Below are positions 41,596-49,815 of a DNA stretch of 64,000 nucleotides, piece by piece. A model generated the notes under the pieces. The model was not told the origin of the DNA, did not search any database, and saw nothing but the letters and a program-made list of their open reading frames with translations. Source of the stretch: Streptomyces sp. NBRC 110035 (lineage in GTDB: Bacteria > Actinomycetota > Actinomycetes > Streptomycetales > Streptomycetaceae); NCBI RefSeq assembly GCF_000829695.1, contig NZ_BBNN01000019.1, positions 238,955 through 302,954 of the forward strand, read 5' to 3'. The translations under genes and the position numbers were made by a program. How positions within the stretch are numbered: the first letter of the stretch is position 1; every line of letters starts with the position of its first letter.

Positions 41596-42755
41596 GTGGT
41601 GTTCTCCTCGTCGGCGTGGCGGGTGCCGAGGGCCAGGGCGTGGACGATCCAGTCACGGGCCGGTGCGGCACCGAGCGCGGCACCGAGGTCCGCCTGCTGC
41701 CAGGAGCCGACGGGCCGGGCGGCCAGCCCGTGGCGCAGGGCGGTGACGTGGGCGAGGTGGACGGCGAAGCCGGCCCGCAGGTGGGTGCGGCGGATGTGGG
41801 GCGCAGTGGCGTCCGCGGGGCAGCCGTGGGCGAGCAGGACGGCGCCCGCGTCCGCGATCCACGCCTGGCCCGCGGCCCAGGCCGCGAGTGTGCGGCGGGT
41901 CTCCCCCGAGGCGCGCCGTCGCAGTGTGGTGCCGTCGGCCGCCGCCCCGACCAGACCGGGGCGCGGTGGTCCGACGGCGGCGGACCAGCGCAGGTCGCCG
42001 GTGCCCGCCCGTTCGGCGGTGCAGAGAACCGCCCGCAGCGCGTCCGGGGGCGGGGCGCCGGCAAGCGGCGGCGGTGTGCTGCGGCGGGCCAGCAGTTCGC
42101 CGGGAGTGGGCGCGCTCGCCGGCTGCGGGCGGTGGGTGCCGTCCGGCGGGCGTACCGGGCCCTGCCCGCCGGGCGGGACGACGCGCACCACGGCCAGTGG
42201 GTTCCCGGCGGGCCCGTCCAGCCGTACCTCGGGCTCGTCCGCGCCCAGTGCGCGGGCCGCGAGGAGGAGTGCCGCGGCGGCGTGCCCGGTGTCCAGCAGC
42301 AGCAGGGGCCAGGCGCGGTGGCCGTAGTGGGAGACCGTGCGCCGTGCGGTGACGGAGAGTTCGGCACTCACGCCCGGTGGTGTGCCGTCGGGTTGCCGGC
42401 CGAGGCGGTGGACGCGGTGGCGCAGCGGGTCGTAGCCGTACCGGCCGGGTGGCAGGGGGCAGCCGGTGCCCACGACCAGTTCGGTGTCCACCGGGTGCAG
42501 GGCTCCGGCCGAGGACGCGGGCCGCAGCCGCCCGGAGTCGTCCGAGGCTGCCAGGGAAAGGCGCAGCAGGGCCTGGAGGTCGAGGTCCGCCGGGCCGGCC
42601 GCCGGGATCGGGTGCGACGGTCCCGGCCAGGCCCGGACGGCGGGCCCGGCGGACGTGTCGGGAGCGGGACGCTCCGGGGAGCGGGCGCGGGCCAGCGCGG
42701 CGGCGAGGTCCACCGGGTGGTCCCCATGGGCGTGTTCCACGGCAGCGGCCCTCAC
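41592..42755 (-). CDS. SagB-like nitroreductase-family azoline dehydrogenase
   Basis: 387 residues. GTG 42755 overlaps the YcaO stop (GTGA). Two nitroreductase-like halves are visible: LRPASSAGALHPVDTELVVG (the SagB S/G-GALHPV motif) and SHYGHRAWPLLLLDTGHAAA ALL-type FMN region in the first, GDLRWSAAVGPPRPG and TLAAWAAGQAWIADAGAVLL in the second. SagB-type enzymes use FMN to oxidise YcaO-made azolines to azoles. The catalytic Lys-Tyr motif of canonical SagB is not obvious, so activity needs testing. Its place directly after YcaO supports a role in ring oxidation of the 37-residue peptide. Confidence 0.8.
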   Translation of the reverse strand: MRAAAVEHAHGDHPVDLAAALARARSPERPAPDTSAGPAVRAWPGPSHPIPAAGPADLDLQALLRLSLAASDDSGRLRPASSAGALHPVDTELVVGTGCPLPPGRYGYDPLRHRVHRLGRQPDGTPPGVSAELSVTARRTVSHYGHRAWPLLLLDTGHAAAALLLAARALGADEPEVRLDGPAGNPLAVVRVVPPGGQGPVRPPDGTHRPQPASAPTPGELLARRSTPPPLAGAPPPDALRAVLCTAERAGTGDLRWSAAVGPPRPGLVGAAADGTTLRRRASGETRRTLAAWAAGQAWIADAGAVLLAHGCPADATAPHIRRTHLRAGFAVHLAHVTALRHGLAARPVGSWQQADLGAALGAAPARDWIVHALALGTRHADEENTT

Positions 42756-44131
42756 ATGTGCGGCGGGGGCGCCAGCGTGAAGTCCTCCGGCGCGCCCGGC
42801 GCGGTCGTACGCCAGCCGCGCCGGACGGCCGCTTCGGCGAGGCGCGGGCAGCCGAAGTAGCCGAAGGCGGCGGGGGCGTTGGGGAGCAGCCCGGAAACGA
42901 GGACCCGGGCGACGCGCAGGGACGTCTCGGCCACGTCCTCGGTGGTGAGGTCGAACGTCATGACGCGGTGGCCGCCCGCGTGCAGCGCGCGCTCCAGCCG
43001 CTCCCGCCCGCCGGGCTCGACAGCGTCGACGGACACGGTGCCGTGGGCCGGTGCGGTGAAGCGCCGGGCCTCGGCCGCCATCCGTTCGTCCAGCCACACC
43101 TGCACATGCGCCCCCAGGTCCCGCACGTGCTCGAACTGTTCGCCGCACACGTCGAGATAGCGGCCGTCGGCACGGTGCTCCAGGTACAGCCCGCGGGCGA
43201 GCAGCCCTGCCTCGACGGCCTGGAAGACCCAGCCGTCGGAGTCGGTGAGGCCCTGGGTGAACACCCAGGTGTGGACCGCTTCGAGAACCGCCTTGCGGGC
43301 GGCCTCGGCCGGGTCGTCCTTGCACGCGAACCCGGCGGCGTACAGGCCGAGCCGCGGGTCGTGGACGAGCGCGGCCATGCAGGGGGCGAACTCCGAGGGC
43401 ATCTCCACGAGGTGGACGTCGAGCGCGGATCCGGCGAGGTCGTCGGTGAGGCCGGGCACACTGGCCGGGTCGATGCCGCGGGCCGGCCCGTCGAGGTGCC
43501 ACCACAGTTCGAGGGCGTCGCGTTCGACGATCTCCAGCAGGGCGCGTTCGACGGCGTCGTCGAGGCCCTGCCCGGTGGCGATGCCCGCGTAGTTGAGGTG
43601 GTGGGTCCGGGGCAGCTCACGCAGGTCGCCCTGGCGCCAGTTGAGGTGGGTGAGGGCGACAGGTGCCCAGACCTCTGCCGTTCGTCCGCCGGGCAGCCGC
43701 TCGGTGCCGCGTGTCCACAGGGCCGGGGTGTCGTCGGTGAGGGGGCGGTAGGGGAACTTCTCCCGGGCGTACTGCCACGGCGCGTAGGCGGGCAGGTCGT
43801 CGGGGCCGTAGAGCCGCAGGCCCTTTCCCGCCAGCTCGGCGGCGGTGGCGCGCAGCGGGGCGTCGGGGTGGCCGGGCGGCGGCACGCGGTTGCCGCAGTA
43901 CCGCTCCATCCCCTCGGCTATCGCGGCGACCCGGGCTTGCCCGGGGTCGCCGAAGGTGGTGCCGAGGGAGACCCGGTCGGCGGGCCACAGGCCGAGTCTG
44001 CGGGCGTCGGAGATCTCGGCGGTGAGCGCGGTGTAGCGGGGCGGAGCGCCCGCGGGGTGCTCGACGGGCTTGACCTTGCGGACGATGCCGCAGACGGGGT
44101 CGACGAGAGCTTCCAGCGGCAGCGGCGTCAT
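42752..44131 (-). CDS. YcaO-family cyclodehydratase
   Basis: 459 residues from ATG 44131 (ATGA overlap with the hydrolase gene). ATP-binding signatures of YcaO: SLGTTFGDPGQARVAAIAEG followed by MERYCGN (the ExxER-type motif) and DAVERALLEIVERDALELWW. The C-terminus is Pro-rich (LAPPPHM), as in azoline-forming YcaO proteins where the PxPxP-like tail contributes to the active site. YcaO enzymes phosphorylate backbone amides, converting Ser/Thr/Cys to azolines or making amidines or thioamides. The partner E1-like protein two genes upstream would present the substrate peptide. Likely target: serines in the HDSASHSN segment of the precursor at 46554. Confidence 0.92.
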   Translation of the reverse strand: MTPLPLEALVDPVCGIVRKVKPVEHPAGAPPRYTALTAEISDARRLGLWPADRVSLGTTFGDPGQARVAAIAEGMERYCGNRVPPPGHPDAPLRATAAELAGKGLRLYGPDDLPAYAPWQYAREKFPYRPLTDDTPALWTRGTERLPGGRTAEVWAPVALTHLNWRQGDLRELPRTHHLNYAGIATGQGLDDAVERALLEIVERDALELWWHLDGPARGIDPASVPGLTDDLAGSALDVHLVEMPSEFAPCMAALVHDPRLGLYAAGFACKDDPAEAARKAVLEAVHTWVFTQGLTDSDGWVFQAVEAGLLARGLYLEHRADGRYLDVCGEQFEHVRDLGAHVQVWLDERMAAEARRFTAPAHGTVSVDAVEPGGRERLERALHAGGHRVMTFDLTTEDVAETSLRVARVLVSGLLPNAPAAFGYFGCPRLAEAAVRRGWRTTAPGAPEDFTLAPPPHM

Positions 44132-45609
44132 CGCAGGATCTCCTTGGCGGGATCGGTGGGCGTGGGACGGGACGGGAGCACGGGCAGCATCAGTGCCACG
44201 CTCCGGGGGTCGACCTCCCGCCGGGAGGCGAGCAGCCGGCCGGCCGTGACCGGGTCCTCCCCGGTGTGGGGGTTGCGGGCGTGCATCGGAAAGTGGTGCC
44301 CGGCGATCTCCAGGCGGAGCCGGGTGCCGGCCCGCAGCCGACGGGCGAGCCGGCCGAGTTCGAGGGTGAGCCCGGTTTCCCGGCCCGCCGGTTCCCCGCG
44401 CCTGAGGACACCGACGGCGAGCCGCCCGGCGGTCCCTTCCGGTGTGAGGGCGACGAGCCGGGCGGCCCAGTCGGCGGAGCGTGTGTGGGCGGTGGCCCGC
44501 AGCCGTACGCGCACGGGTCCGACCACGTCGAGCGGACGCGGCAGCGGCGGGGTGAGCAGCAGGCAGCGGTCGGGCGGTCCGCCGGTGGGGACGGCGAGGT
44601 CGTCGGAGCGGACGGGGCGGTCGGGGTCCGCGGTGAAGGCGCAGCCGTGCACCGGCCGCAGCCGCTGGGCGCGGGGCTCGCCGTCGGTGCCGGAGGGCAG
44701 CCACAGGTCGGCGCCGCCGAGCGCCAGTGCGCCGTGGCGGCCGGGGGCGAGCTCGCCGGTCAGGGCGCGGCGGGCCCAACGCACGTACAGGTCGCCGAGA
44801 TTCACCCGGTGGGCGGGTCCGGCGTCGGGTCCGGCCGCGGTGGTCAGGCCGTGCCCCCACGGGCCCAGCAGCAGTCGTGCCGAGGGCCCGCCCCAGGCGC
44901 GCCACAGCGCGACGGTGTCCTCGGTGAAGTGGTCGTGGTGGCCACCGACCGCGAGCAGGGGCATGCCGGCGTGCACCGCCCGCGCCGCGAGCCGGCCGCG
45001 TCCGCGGTGGCGCCACAGGCCGGCCCAGGAGGGCAGAGCTCGTCCCAGCCGCTCGGGCAGGCCGGTGAGCGGCAGGTGGGTGAGCAGGTCCGGGGTCGCG
45101 GCGAGGGCCCTGTCCAGCGCGCCTTCGTCGGAGTCCCGCCGGTCGCCGTGGGCGGCCCACCATCCGGCGCGGGCCAGCAGCCGTTCCACGCCCGAGGGCT
45201 CGCGCGCCGTCTCGGCGGCGCCGAGGGCGGGTACGGCGGCGATGACGGCGTCCGGCCGGGCCTCGCCGGACGCCTCGAGGGCGAGGACGAGAGCGCAGTG
45301 GGCGGCGTAGGAGGCGCCGGCGGCGACGAGCCGCCCGTCGCTCCACGGCTGTCGCCTGGTCCACCGGGCCGTCGCCGCCCCGTCGGCTGCCTCGTTCTCG
45401 TACGGGTGCCACTTCCCCGCCGACGCGAACCGGCCCCGTACGTCCTGGACGACGGCGGCGAAGCCCCGGCGTGCCCAGCCGCGCGCCTCGGCCCGGTACC
45501 GGCCGCGGTCGTAGGGAGTGCGGATGAGGACGGCGGGGAAGGGACCGTCGCCGTCGGGGAGGAGGACGTCCGTGGCGAGGCCTTCGACCCTCGCGCCGAA
45601 AGGCGTCAT
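44128..45609 (-). CDS. CocE/NonD (peptidase S15) family hydrolase
   Basis: 493 residues from ATG 45609 (ATGA overlap). Alpha/beta hydrolase core with FPAVLIRTPYDRGRYRAEAR, nucleophile elbow VAAGASYAAH (Ser in GxSY), and a C-terminal jelly-roll domain (about 330-485) typical of the X-Pro dipeptidyl-peptidase-like S15 family. In a RiPP operon such a protein is a candidate leader peptidase or hydrolase acting on the modified peptide; this role is inferred. No signal peptide. Confidence 0.82.
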   Translation of the reverse strand: MTPFGARVEGLATDVLLPDGDGPFPAVLIRTPYDRGRYRAEARGWARRGFAAVVQDVRGRFASAGKWHPYENEAADGAATARWTRRQPWSDGRLVAAGASYAAHCALVLALEASGEARPDAVIAAVPALGAAETAREPSGVERLLARAGWWAAHGDRRDSDEGALDRALAATPDLLTHLPLTGLPERLGRALPSWAGLWRHRGRGRLAARAVHAGMPLLAVGGHHDHFTEDTVALWRAWGGPSARLLLGPWGHGLTTAAGPDAGPAHRVNLGDLYVRWARRALTGELAPGRHGALALGGADLWLPSGTDGEPRAQRLRPVHGCAFTADPDRPVRSDDLAVPTGGPPDRCLLLTPPLPRPLDVVGPVRVRLRATAHTRSADWAARLVALTPEGTAGRLAVGVLRRGEPAGRETGLTLELGRLARRLRAGTRLRLEIAGHHFPMHARNPHTGEDPVTAGRLLASRREVDPRSVALMLPVLPSRPTPTDPAKEILR

Positions 45610-46460
45610 CCGTCCTTCTTCGGCATCGGTGCGACGTCGGGCACCGGAAGGACGGGGCGCTCGGTGACGGTCAGGGTGCGCAGGTCGACGCACCGGAGCC
45701 GGCGCCGTGCCGGGAGGCCGGCCGTGTCGGGGGCGCCGGTGGCCCACCGGCTGAGGTCGTCGGCCAGCAGAGCCGCGAGCAGCACGGCGGCCGGAACGGT
45801 GAGCCGGACCGGTACCCCGCAGGTACGGGGACCACTCCAGTAGGCGGCCAGTTCGCGGTGGGCGGGGGTGGCGGCGAGCCGGCGGGCCCGGACGTGGGCC
45901 GCGGTGACGTCTCCGGGGGTGGCGGCGAGGGGCTCGACGTACGCCTGCCAGCCCTCGCGGTGGCAGCGCAGCCAGGCGACCCCGTGCTCGGGCAGCCGGT
46001 CGGCGGCGTCCCACAGTCCGTCGGGTACGGGTCCGTCGAGGCACCACACGACGGCGGCGGGGTTCTCGTCGAGCAGGCCCTCGAGCCCTGCCGGCCACGT
46101 GCCGGGAGCGGTCACGGGCGACGTCGTGCGCGGCTCGGCGCCCAGGGCGGTCAGGTGCGCGGCCAGTGGTCCGGTCAGCGCCGGGTCGCCCAGCAGCCGG
46201 ACGTCCCGGCGGGCGGCGGGCCACTTCGGCCGCTGCGGCCCGTCCGTGAGGTAGCCGGCCTCCTCGAAGGCCCGCACGACACGGTTCACTTCCTCGTCCG
46301 CCGGGACCGCGGCAGCGCCGGAGAGCAGGGAGAGCAGGGCGCCCTCGTCCGCGTCCCGCGTCCTGACGCCGAGGAACTCCCCTTCGGTGGTACGGACGGC
46401 GAGACCCCGCCCGGGCACGGCGACGATCTCGACACCGGGGACGAGCCGGCTGCGGGACAC
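45606..46460 (-). CDS. E1-like TOMM leader-binding / cyclodehydratase partner
   Basis: 284 residues from GTG 46460, preceded by AGGAG; longer upstream starts would run into the hairpin at 46495. Residues 1-85 resemble a RiPP recognition element (RLVPGVEIVAVPGRGLAVRT, then EEVNRVVRAFEEAGYL). The rest resembles a degenerate ThiF/E1 fold of the ocin-ThiF type (VRLLGDPALTGPLAAHLTAL; VVWCLDGPVP; YWSGPRTCGVPVRLTVPAAV). These proteins bind the leader peptide and stimulate YcaO. The E1 ATP motif GxGxxG is absent, as in known partner proteins. It follows the precursor gene after a strong hairpin that may lower its expression relative to the peptide. Confidence 0.8.
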   Translation of the reverse strand: MSRSRLVPGVEIVAVPGRGLAVRTTEGEFLGVRTRDADEGALLSLLSGAAAVPADEEVNRVVRAFEEAGYLTDGPQRPKWPAARRDVRLLGDPALTGPLAAHLTALGAEPRTTSPVTAPGTWPAGLEGLLDENPAAVVWCLDGPVPDGLWDAADRLPEHGVAWLRCHREGWQAYVEPLAATPGDVTAAHVRARRLAATPAHRELAAYWSGPRTCGVPVRLTVPAAVLLAALLADDLSRWATGAPDTAGLPARRRLRCVDLRTLTVTERPVLPVPDVAPMPKKDG

Positions 46461-46494
46461 GGCGGTTCTCCTGACGACGGGGGCCTGGGGTGGG

Positions 46495-46530
46495 CGTGGG
46501 CCCGCCCGGAAGGCATCGGGCGGGCCCACG
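46495..46530 (-). terminator. Attenuating hairpin between precursor and maturase genes
   Basis: Perfect 14-base arms CGTGGGCCCGCCCG / CGGGCGGGCCCACG with an eight-base loop, 24 bases past the precursor stop and 35 bases before the E1-like gene. RiPP operons often place a leaky terminator here so the peptide is made in excess of its enzymes. Confidence 0.8.
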
Positions 46531-46553
46531 GTCGAGGGCGGTGGGGCCCTCGC

Positions 46554-46667
46554 TTACTCCTCGGTGTCCTCGAAGGGGTTCTCGACGAGCGCGTTGGAGT
46601 GGGAGGCCGAGTCGTGGGCCAGCTGACCCGGGTCGGCGATGGGCGCGAAGACCTGCTCGTTGTCCAT
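46554..46667 (-). CDS. Putative RiPP precursor peptide, 37 residues
   Basis: ATG 46667 with AAGGAG spaced seven bases upstream; stop TAA at 46554. It reads MDNEQVFAPIADPGQLAHD, then SASHSNALVENPFEDTEE. It has no cysteine. Modifiable residues are three serines in HDSASHSN and one Thr near the end; two His flank the serines. The acidic, hydrophobic N-terminal part suits leader binding. It is the first gene of the YcaO operon, directly behind a Zur-like box, and a strong hairpin separates it from the modification genes. Cyclisation of the SASHS serines to oxazol(in)es between histidines would create a plausible zinc ligand. I do not recognise this peptide as a characterised RiPP family; the role is inferred from position, size and neighbours. 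Confidence 0.78.
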   Translation of the reverse strand: MDNEQVFAPIADPGQLAHDSASHSNALVENPFEDTEE

Positions 46668-46674
46668 GAACTCT

Positions 46675-46688
46675 CCTTATGCATAAGG
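46675..46688. other. Palindrome embedding the precursor ribosome binding site
   Basis: CCTTATGCATAAGG is a perfect 14-bp palindrome whose minus-strand right half is the Shine-Dalgarno sequence of the precursor. If folded in the mRNA it would sequester the ribosome binding site; it could also be a protein-binding site. Confidence 0.5.
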
Positions 46689-46692
46689 GAGA

Positions 46693-46716
46693 TACGGCGT
46701 TCGGGCGAACGCCGTA
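46693..46716 (-). other. Leader hairpin upstream of RiPP precursor
   Basis: TACGGCGTTCG and CGAACGCCGTA form a perfect 11-base stem around GG. It lies between the Zur-like box and the precursor start, the same order as in the NRPS leader. It could terminate the FecE operon or shape the precursor's 5' UTR. Confidence 0.6.
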
Positions 46717-46724
46717 ACGGCACT

Positions 46725-47546
46725 CTAATGAATCTGATTTTCATATTCCACACTCGAGAGGGGGTGATCTGGGTAACACACCGGCCAGCCTCCCTCGGGA
46801 TCCCGGCCGACCCGGCCGGCCACCTTCAGCACGTCCGCCAGCAACCCCGGCGTCACCACCTCCCTCGGTGTCCCGTCGGCCGCCACGCGGCCGTCGCGCA
46901 GGGCGACGACGCGTTCGGCGAACCGGGCCGCGTGGGCCAGGTCGTGCAGCACCATCACCACGGTGAGCCCGCGTTCTTCGCGCAGGCGGACCACCGTCTG
47001 CAGCACGTCGAGCTGGTGGTGCAGGTCCAGGTAGGTGGTCGGCTCGTCGAGCAGCAGGACACGGGTGTCCTGGGCGAGCGCCATCGCGAGCCGTACCCGC
47101 TGCCGTTCGCCCCCGGACAGCGCGTCGACGTCACGGTCGGCCCACCGCTCCACACCGACGTCGCGCAGCGCCCGGCGCACGACGGGGTCGTCGCCCTCGC
47201 GCAGCATGCCCAGCGGGCCGCGTGCCGCGTACCGCCCCTGCCGCACCAGATGACGCACCGTCATCCCCGGTACGGCAGGCGCGGACTGGTGCAGCAGGGC
47301 CACCCTTCGGGCCGTGGTGCGCCGGGAGAGCGCGGCGAGGTCGTCCCCGCCGAGCCGCACGCGCCCCCGGTCCGGCCGCAGCAGCCCGGCGGCCAGCCGC
47401 AGCAGGGTCGACTTGCCGCAGCCGTTCAGGCCGATGAGGGCGGTCAGTTCGCCCGGCCCGACGGTCATGTCGACACCCCGCAGCACAGCTCGTGCGGGGT
47501 AGCCGAAGTGGACCCCCTCGACGTGGATCCCCACGGACTCGGTCAT
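46725..47546 (-). CDS. FecE-type siderophore ABC transporter ATPase
   Basis: 273 residues from ATG 47546. Walker A LIGLNGCGKST, Q-loop LLHQSAPAVPGM, signature LSGGERQRVRLAMAL, Walker B VLLLDEPTTYLDLHHQLDVL; the TYLD-x-HHQ motif is characteristic of iron-siderophore/vitamin B12-type importers. Completes the FecBCDE-like system upstream. Under Zur-type control and flanked by zinc-starvation genes, it probably imports a zinc or mixed-metal metallophore rather than a ferric siderophore; inference. Confidence 0.92.
   Translation of the reverse strand: MTESVGIHVEGVHFGYPARAVLRGVDMTVGPGELTALIGLNGCGKSTLLRLAAGLLRPDRGRVRLGGDDLAALSRRTTARRVALLHQSAPAVPGMTVRHLVRQGRYAARGPLGMLREGDDPVVRRALRDVGVERWADRDVDALSGGERQRVRLAMALAQDTRVLLLDEPTTYLDLHHQLDVLQTVVRLREERGLTVVMVLHDLAHAARFAERVVALRDGRVAADGTPREVVTPGLLADVLKVAGRVGRDPEGGWPVCYPDHPLSSVEYENQIH
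46729..46743. promoter_or_regulatory. Zur box upstream of the RiPP precursor operon
   Basis: TGAATCTGATTTTCA: 13 of 15 matches to TGAAAATGATTTTCA with an intact right half-site. It overlaps the last codons of the FecE-like gene and sits 62 bases before the precursor ATG, so the natural target is the minus-strand RiPP operon. Confidence 0.82.
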
Positions 47547-47566
47547 GCTCTGTCCTTACGTCGACT

Positions 47567-48574
47567 TCAGAACGTACGGCCCGGCGTGCGGCGCACGACG
47601 ACCAGCAGCAGCGCGGCGCCGAAGCAGGCGGTGAGCGCCCCGACCGGCAGCGTGAGCCGTCCGGCGTCCAGTGCCACCGCCAGCAGCCGCGAGGACAGCT
47701 GCGCCGCCGCGTCCGCCCCGCACACCACGACCGCGCCCGTCAGGGCGGCGCCGGGCAGGCTCACCCGCAGGTCCGCGCCGAAGACGGACACGGCCAGGTG
47801 CGGGACGAGCAGCCCCACGAAGCCCAGCGCCCCGACGGCGGCCACCGCGCCCGCCGTCAGCGCCACCGCGCACAGCAGCGCGAGGGTGCGGGCCCGCCGG
47901 GCGGAAAGGCCGACGGCGAGGGCGATGTCGTCCCCGCAGCGCAGCAGGGTCAGCGGGCCGGCCAGCAGCCAGGCCGCGGCCCCCCAGACGAGCGCCCACG
48001 GCCACAGCAGGTGCCAGTGCTGCCACACCCGGCCCTCCGTGGTGCCCACCAGCCACTGGACGACACTGCCGAGCTCACCCGGCTCCACGAGCAGCACCAT
48101 GGCGGTGAGCCCGCCGAGCACCGCCGACACCAGCACCCCGTGCACGGCGATCTGCGCGGGGTCGCCACGGCCACGGCCGGCGAGCAGCCACAGCAGCGCC
48201 GCTCCGCCGCATCCGCCCGCGCACGCGGCGAGCACCACGGCCAGGGGCGAGTCCCATCCGGCGAGGCCCAGGGCTGTCGCGGTGACGGCCCCGAGGACCG
48301 CCCCCGGCGTCACGCCCGTCACCTCGGGCCCGGCGAGGGGGTTGCGCAGCGCGGACTGCAGGACCAGTCCGGCCACGGCGAGGCACGCGCCCGCGCCGAG
48401 GGCCACCAGCATTCTGGGCAGGCGCAGCTGGAAGAGAATGTGACGTTCCGTCGCGTCACCCCCGCCCCCCAGGACGTCCCAGACCGCGCCCGGGGACATG
48501 CCGCGCCCGGCCAGCAGTTCCACCCCGGCGGATACGACAGCCAGTGCCGCGAGCGCCGCGAAACGCCGGCTCAT
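47567..48574 (-). CDS. FecCD-family siderophore ABC permease
   Basis: 335 residues from ATG 48574, overlapping the previous stop. About nine or ten membrane helices; family motifs LRLPRMLVALGAGACLAVAG, LVLQSALRNPLAGPEVTGVT and ALGFVGLLVPHLAV. Pairs with the 48571-49815 permease. Confidence 0.92.
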   Translation of the reverse strand: MSRRFAALAALAVVSAGVELLAGRGMSPGAVWDVLGGGGDATERHILFQLRLPRMLVALGAGACLAVAGLVLQSALRNPLAGPEVTGVTPGAVLGAVTATALGLAGWDSPLAVVLAACAGGCGGAALLWLLAGRGRGDPAQIAVHGVLVSAVLGGLTAMVLLVEPGELGSVVQWLVGTTEGRVWQHWHLLWPWALVWGAAAWLLAGPLTLLRCGDDIALAVGLSARRARTLALLCAVALTAGAVAAVGALGFVGLLVPHLAVSVFGADLRVSLPGAALTGAVVVCGADAAAQLSSRLLAVALDAGRLTLPVGALTACFGAALLLVVVRRTPGRTF

Positions 48575-49815
48575 GGTGTGTCCTCCGTTCCCGTCGTCCC
48601 CCTCGTCCCGGAGGAGAGGGGGAGGGCACCGCCGGGTCCGTCCCGGTGGGCGTTCTTCTGCGCCCCGGTGCAAGGGGTTCGGTCCGCCGCGCCGGAGGTC
48701 ACGGCCCGCGGTCCGTGCAGCAGCGTGCGCACGGCGGCGGAAGCGGCCGGCCGGCGCCGGGGCGTCCGGCCGCGGCCACCCGACCGCATCAGGGCGACCC
48801 CGGCCGGCACCCCCAGCAAGGCCGTCCAGGCACCGGCCGGCGTCTCCACGGGCGCCAGCGCCAGCCGGGCCGGGACATCGGCGACCGTCACGACGACGGC
48901 ACCCCACACGGCGGACCACGGAAGCCAGCGCACCGCTCCCGCCGCGGGGTTGAACCGTCGGGCCAGGTGCGGGGCGAGGAATCCCACCCACGCGACGGGT
49001 CCGCACACGGCCGTGACGGGCGCGATCAGCACGACGGCGATGGCCAGCGCGGCCAGCCGCGCCCGCTGGGCGCGCACGCCCAGGGCCGCCGCGTCCTCGT
49101 CGCCCAGCCGCATCACCGAGAGCACCGGCGCGCACAGCACGAGGGCGGGGGCCGCGACGAGCAGCCACGGCCACAGTCCGCTCACGTCCTCCCAGGTCCG
49201 GGCGGAGAGGGAGCCCAGCAGGTAGCGGTAGACGAGCTGGAGGTCGAGCTGGTCGGCCATGACCATCAGGACGAGCAGTGCGGCCTGCAGGGCGGCAGCG
49301 ACCGCGGCGCCGGTCAGCAGCACCGCGGACGGGCTGCGCCCCAGCCCGGCGGCGAGCAGTGTGAGCCCGCCGCCGAGCGCGGCTCCGCCGATGGCCAGCA
49401 GGGGCTGGACGGCGGCGGGCAGTGACAGGGCCAGCACCAGCGGCGCGGCCACCCCCAGCGCGGCCCCGGACGAGACACCCAGCATCTCCGGCACCGCCAG
49501 GGGGTTGCGCAGCGCCTCCTGGAGCACGAGCCCCGCCGCGCCCAGACAGGCTCCGGCGATCAGCGCCAGCACCAGTCGGGGTACGCGCAGTTCGGTGACG
49601 ACGATCCCGGCGAGCGTGGTGTCCCCGTCCAGCACCGCACCGGCAAGCCGGTGCGGTGGGACGTAGGGGGTGCCGAGGCTCAGTGCGCACATCGACGAGA
49701 CCGTCAACAGCACGGTCACGAGGAGTGGTTGCCACCCCCGCGCGCGGGGCGAGGGCCACCGGGCCCGTGCCGCCGTGCGGTCCGCCGCGGCGGGCGCCGA
49801 GAGGGGCACCCTCAC
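48571..49815 (-). CDS. FecCD-family siderophore ABC permease
   Basis: 414 residues from GTG 49815, which overlaps the receptor stop (GTGA); GTG 49809 is also possible. Motifs LRVPRLVLALIAGACLGAAG, LVLQEALRNPLAVPEMLGVS and GPVAWVGFLAPHLARRFNPA mark the family. The C-terminus continues about 75 residues past the last helix in a Pro/Arg-rich cytosolic tail (GGRGRTPRRRPAAS onward), longer than usual and of unknown role. Confidence 0.9.
   Translation of the reverse strand: MRVPLSAPAAADRTAARARWPSPRARGWQPLLVTVLLTVSSMCALSLGTPYVPPHRLAGAVLDGDTTLAGIVVTELRVPRLVLALIAGACLGAAGLVLQEALRNPLAVPEMLGVSSGAALGVAAPLVLALSLPAAVQPLLAIGGAALGGGLTLLAAGLGRSPSAVLLTGAAVAAALQAALLVLMVMADQLDLQLVYRYLLGSLSARTWEDVSGLWPWLLVAAPALVLCAPVLSVMRLGDEDAAALGVRAQRARLAALAIAVVLIAPVTAVCGPVAWVGFLAPHLARRFNPAAGAVRWLPWSAVWGAVVVTVADVPARLALAPVETPAGAWTALLGVPAGVALMRSGGRGRTPRRRPAASAAVRTLLHGPRAVTSGAADRTPCTGAQKNAHRDGPGGALPLSSGTRGTTGTEDTP

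Noticed and set aside
46554..46667. Precursor considered as a lanthipeptide or lasso peptide
   Set aside because: No Cys for lanthionine and no LanM/LanB or lasso cyclase genes; the YcaO/SagB set points to azol(in)e chemistry.
45858..48443. 861-residue plus-strand ORF across the RiPP E1-like and FecE genes
   Set aside because: Runs antisense through three well-supported genes and the precursor peptide; composition is shadow-like.
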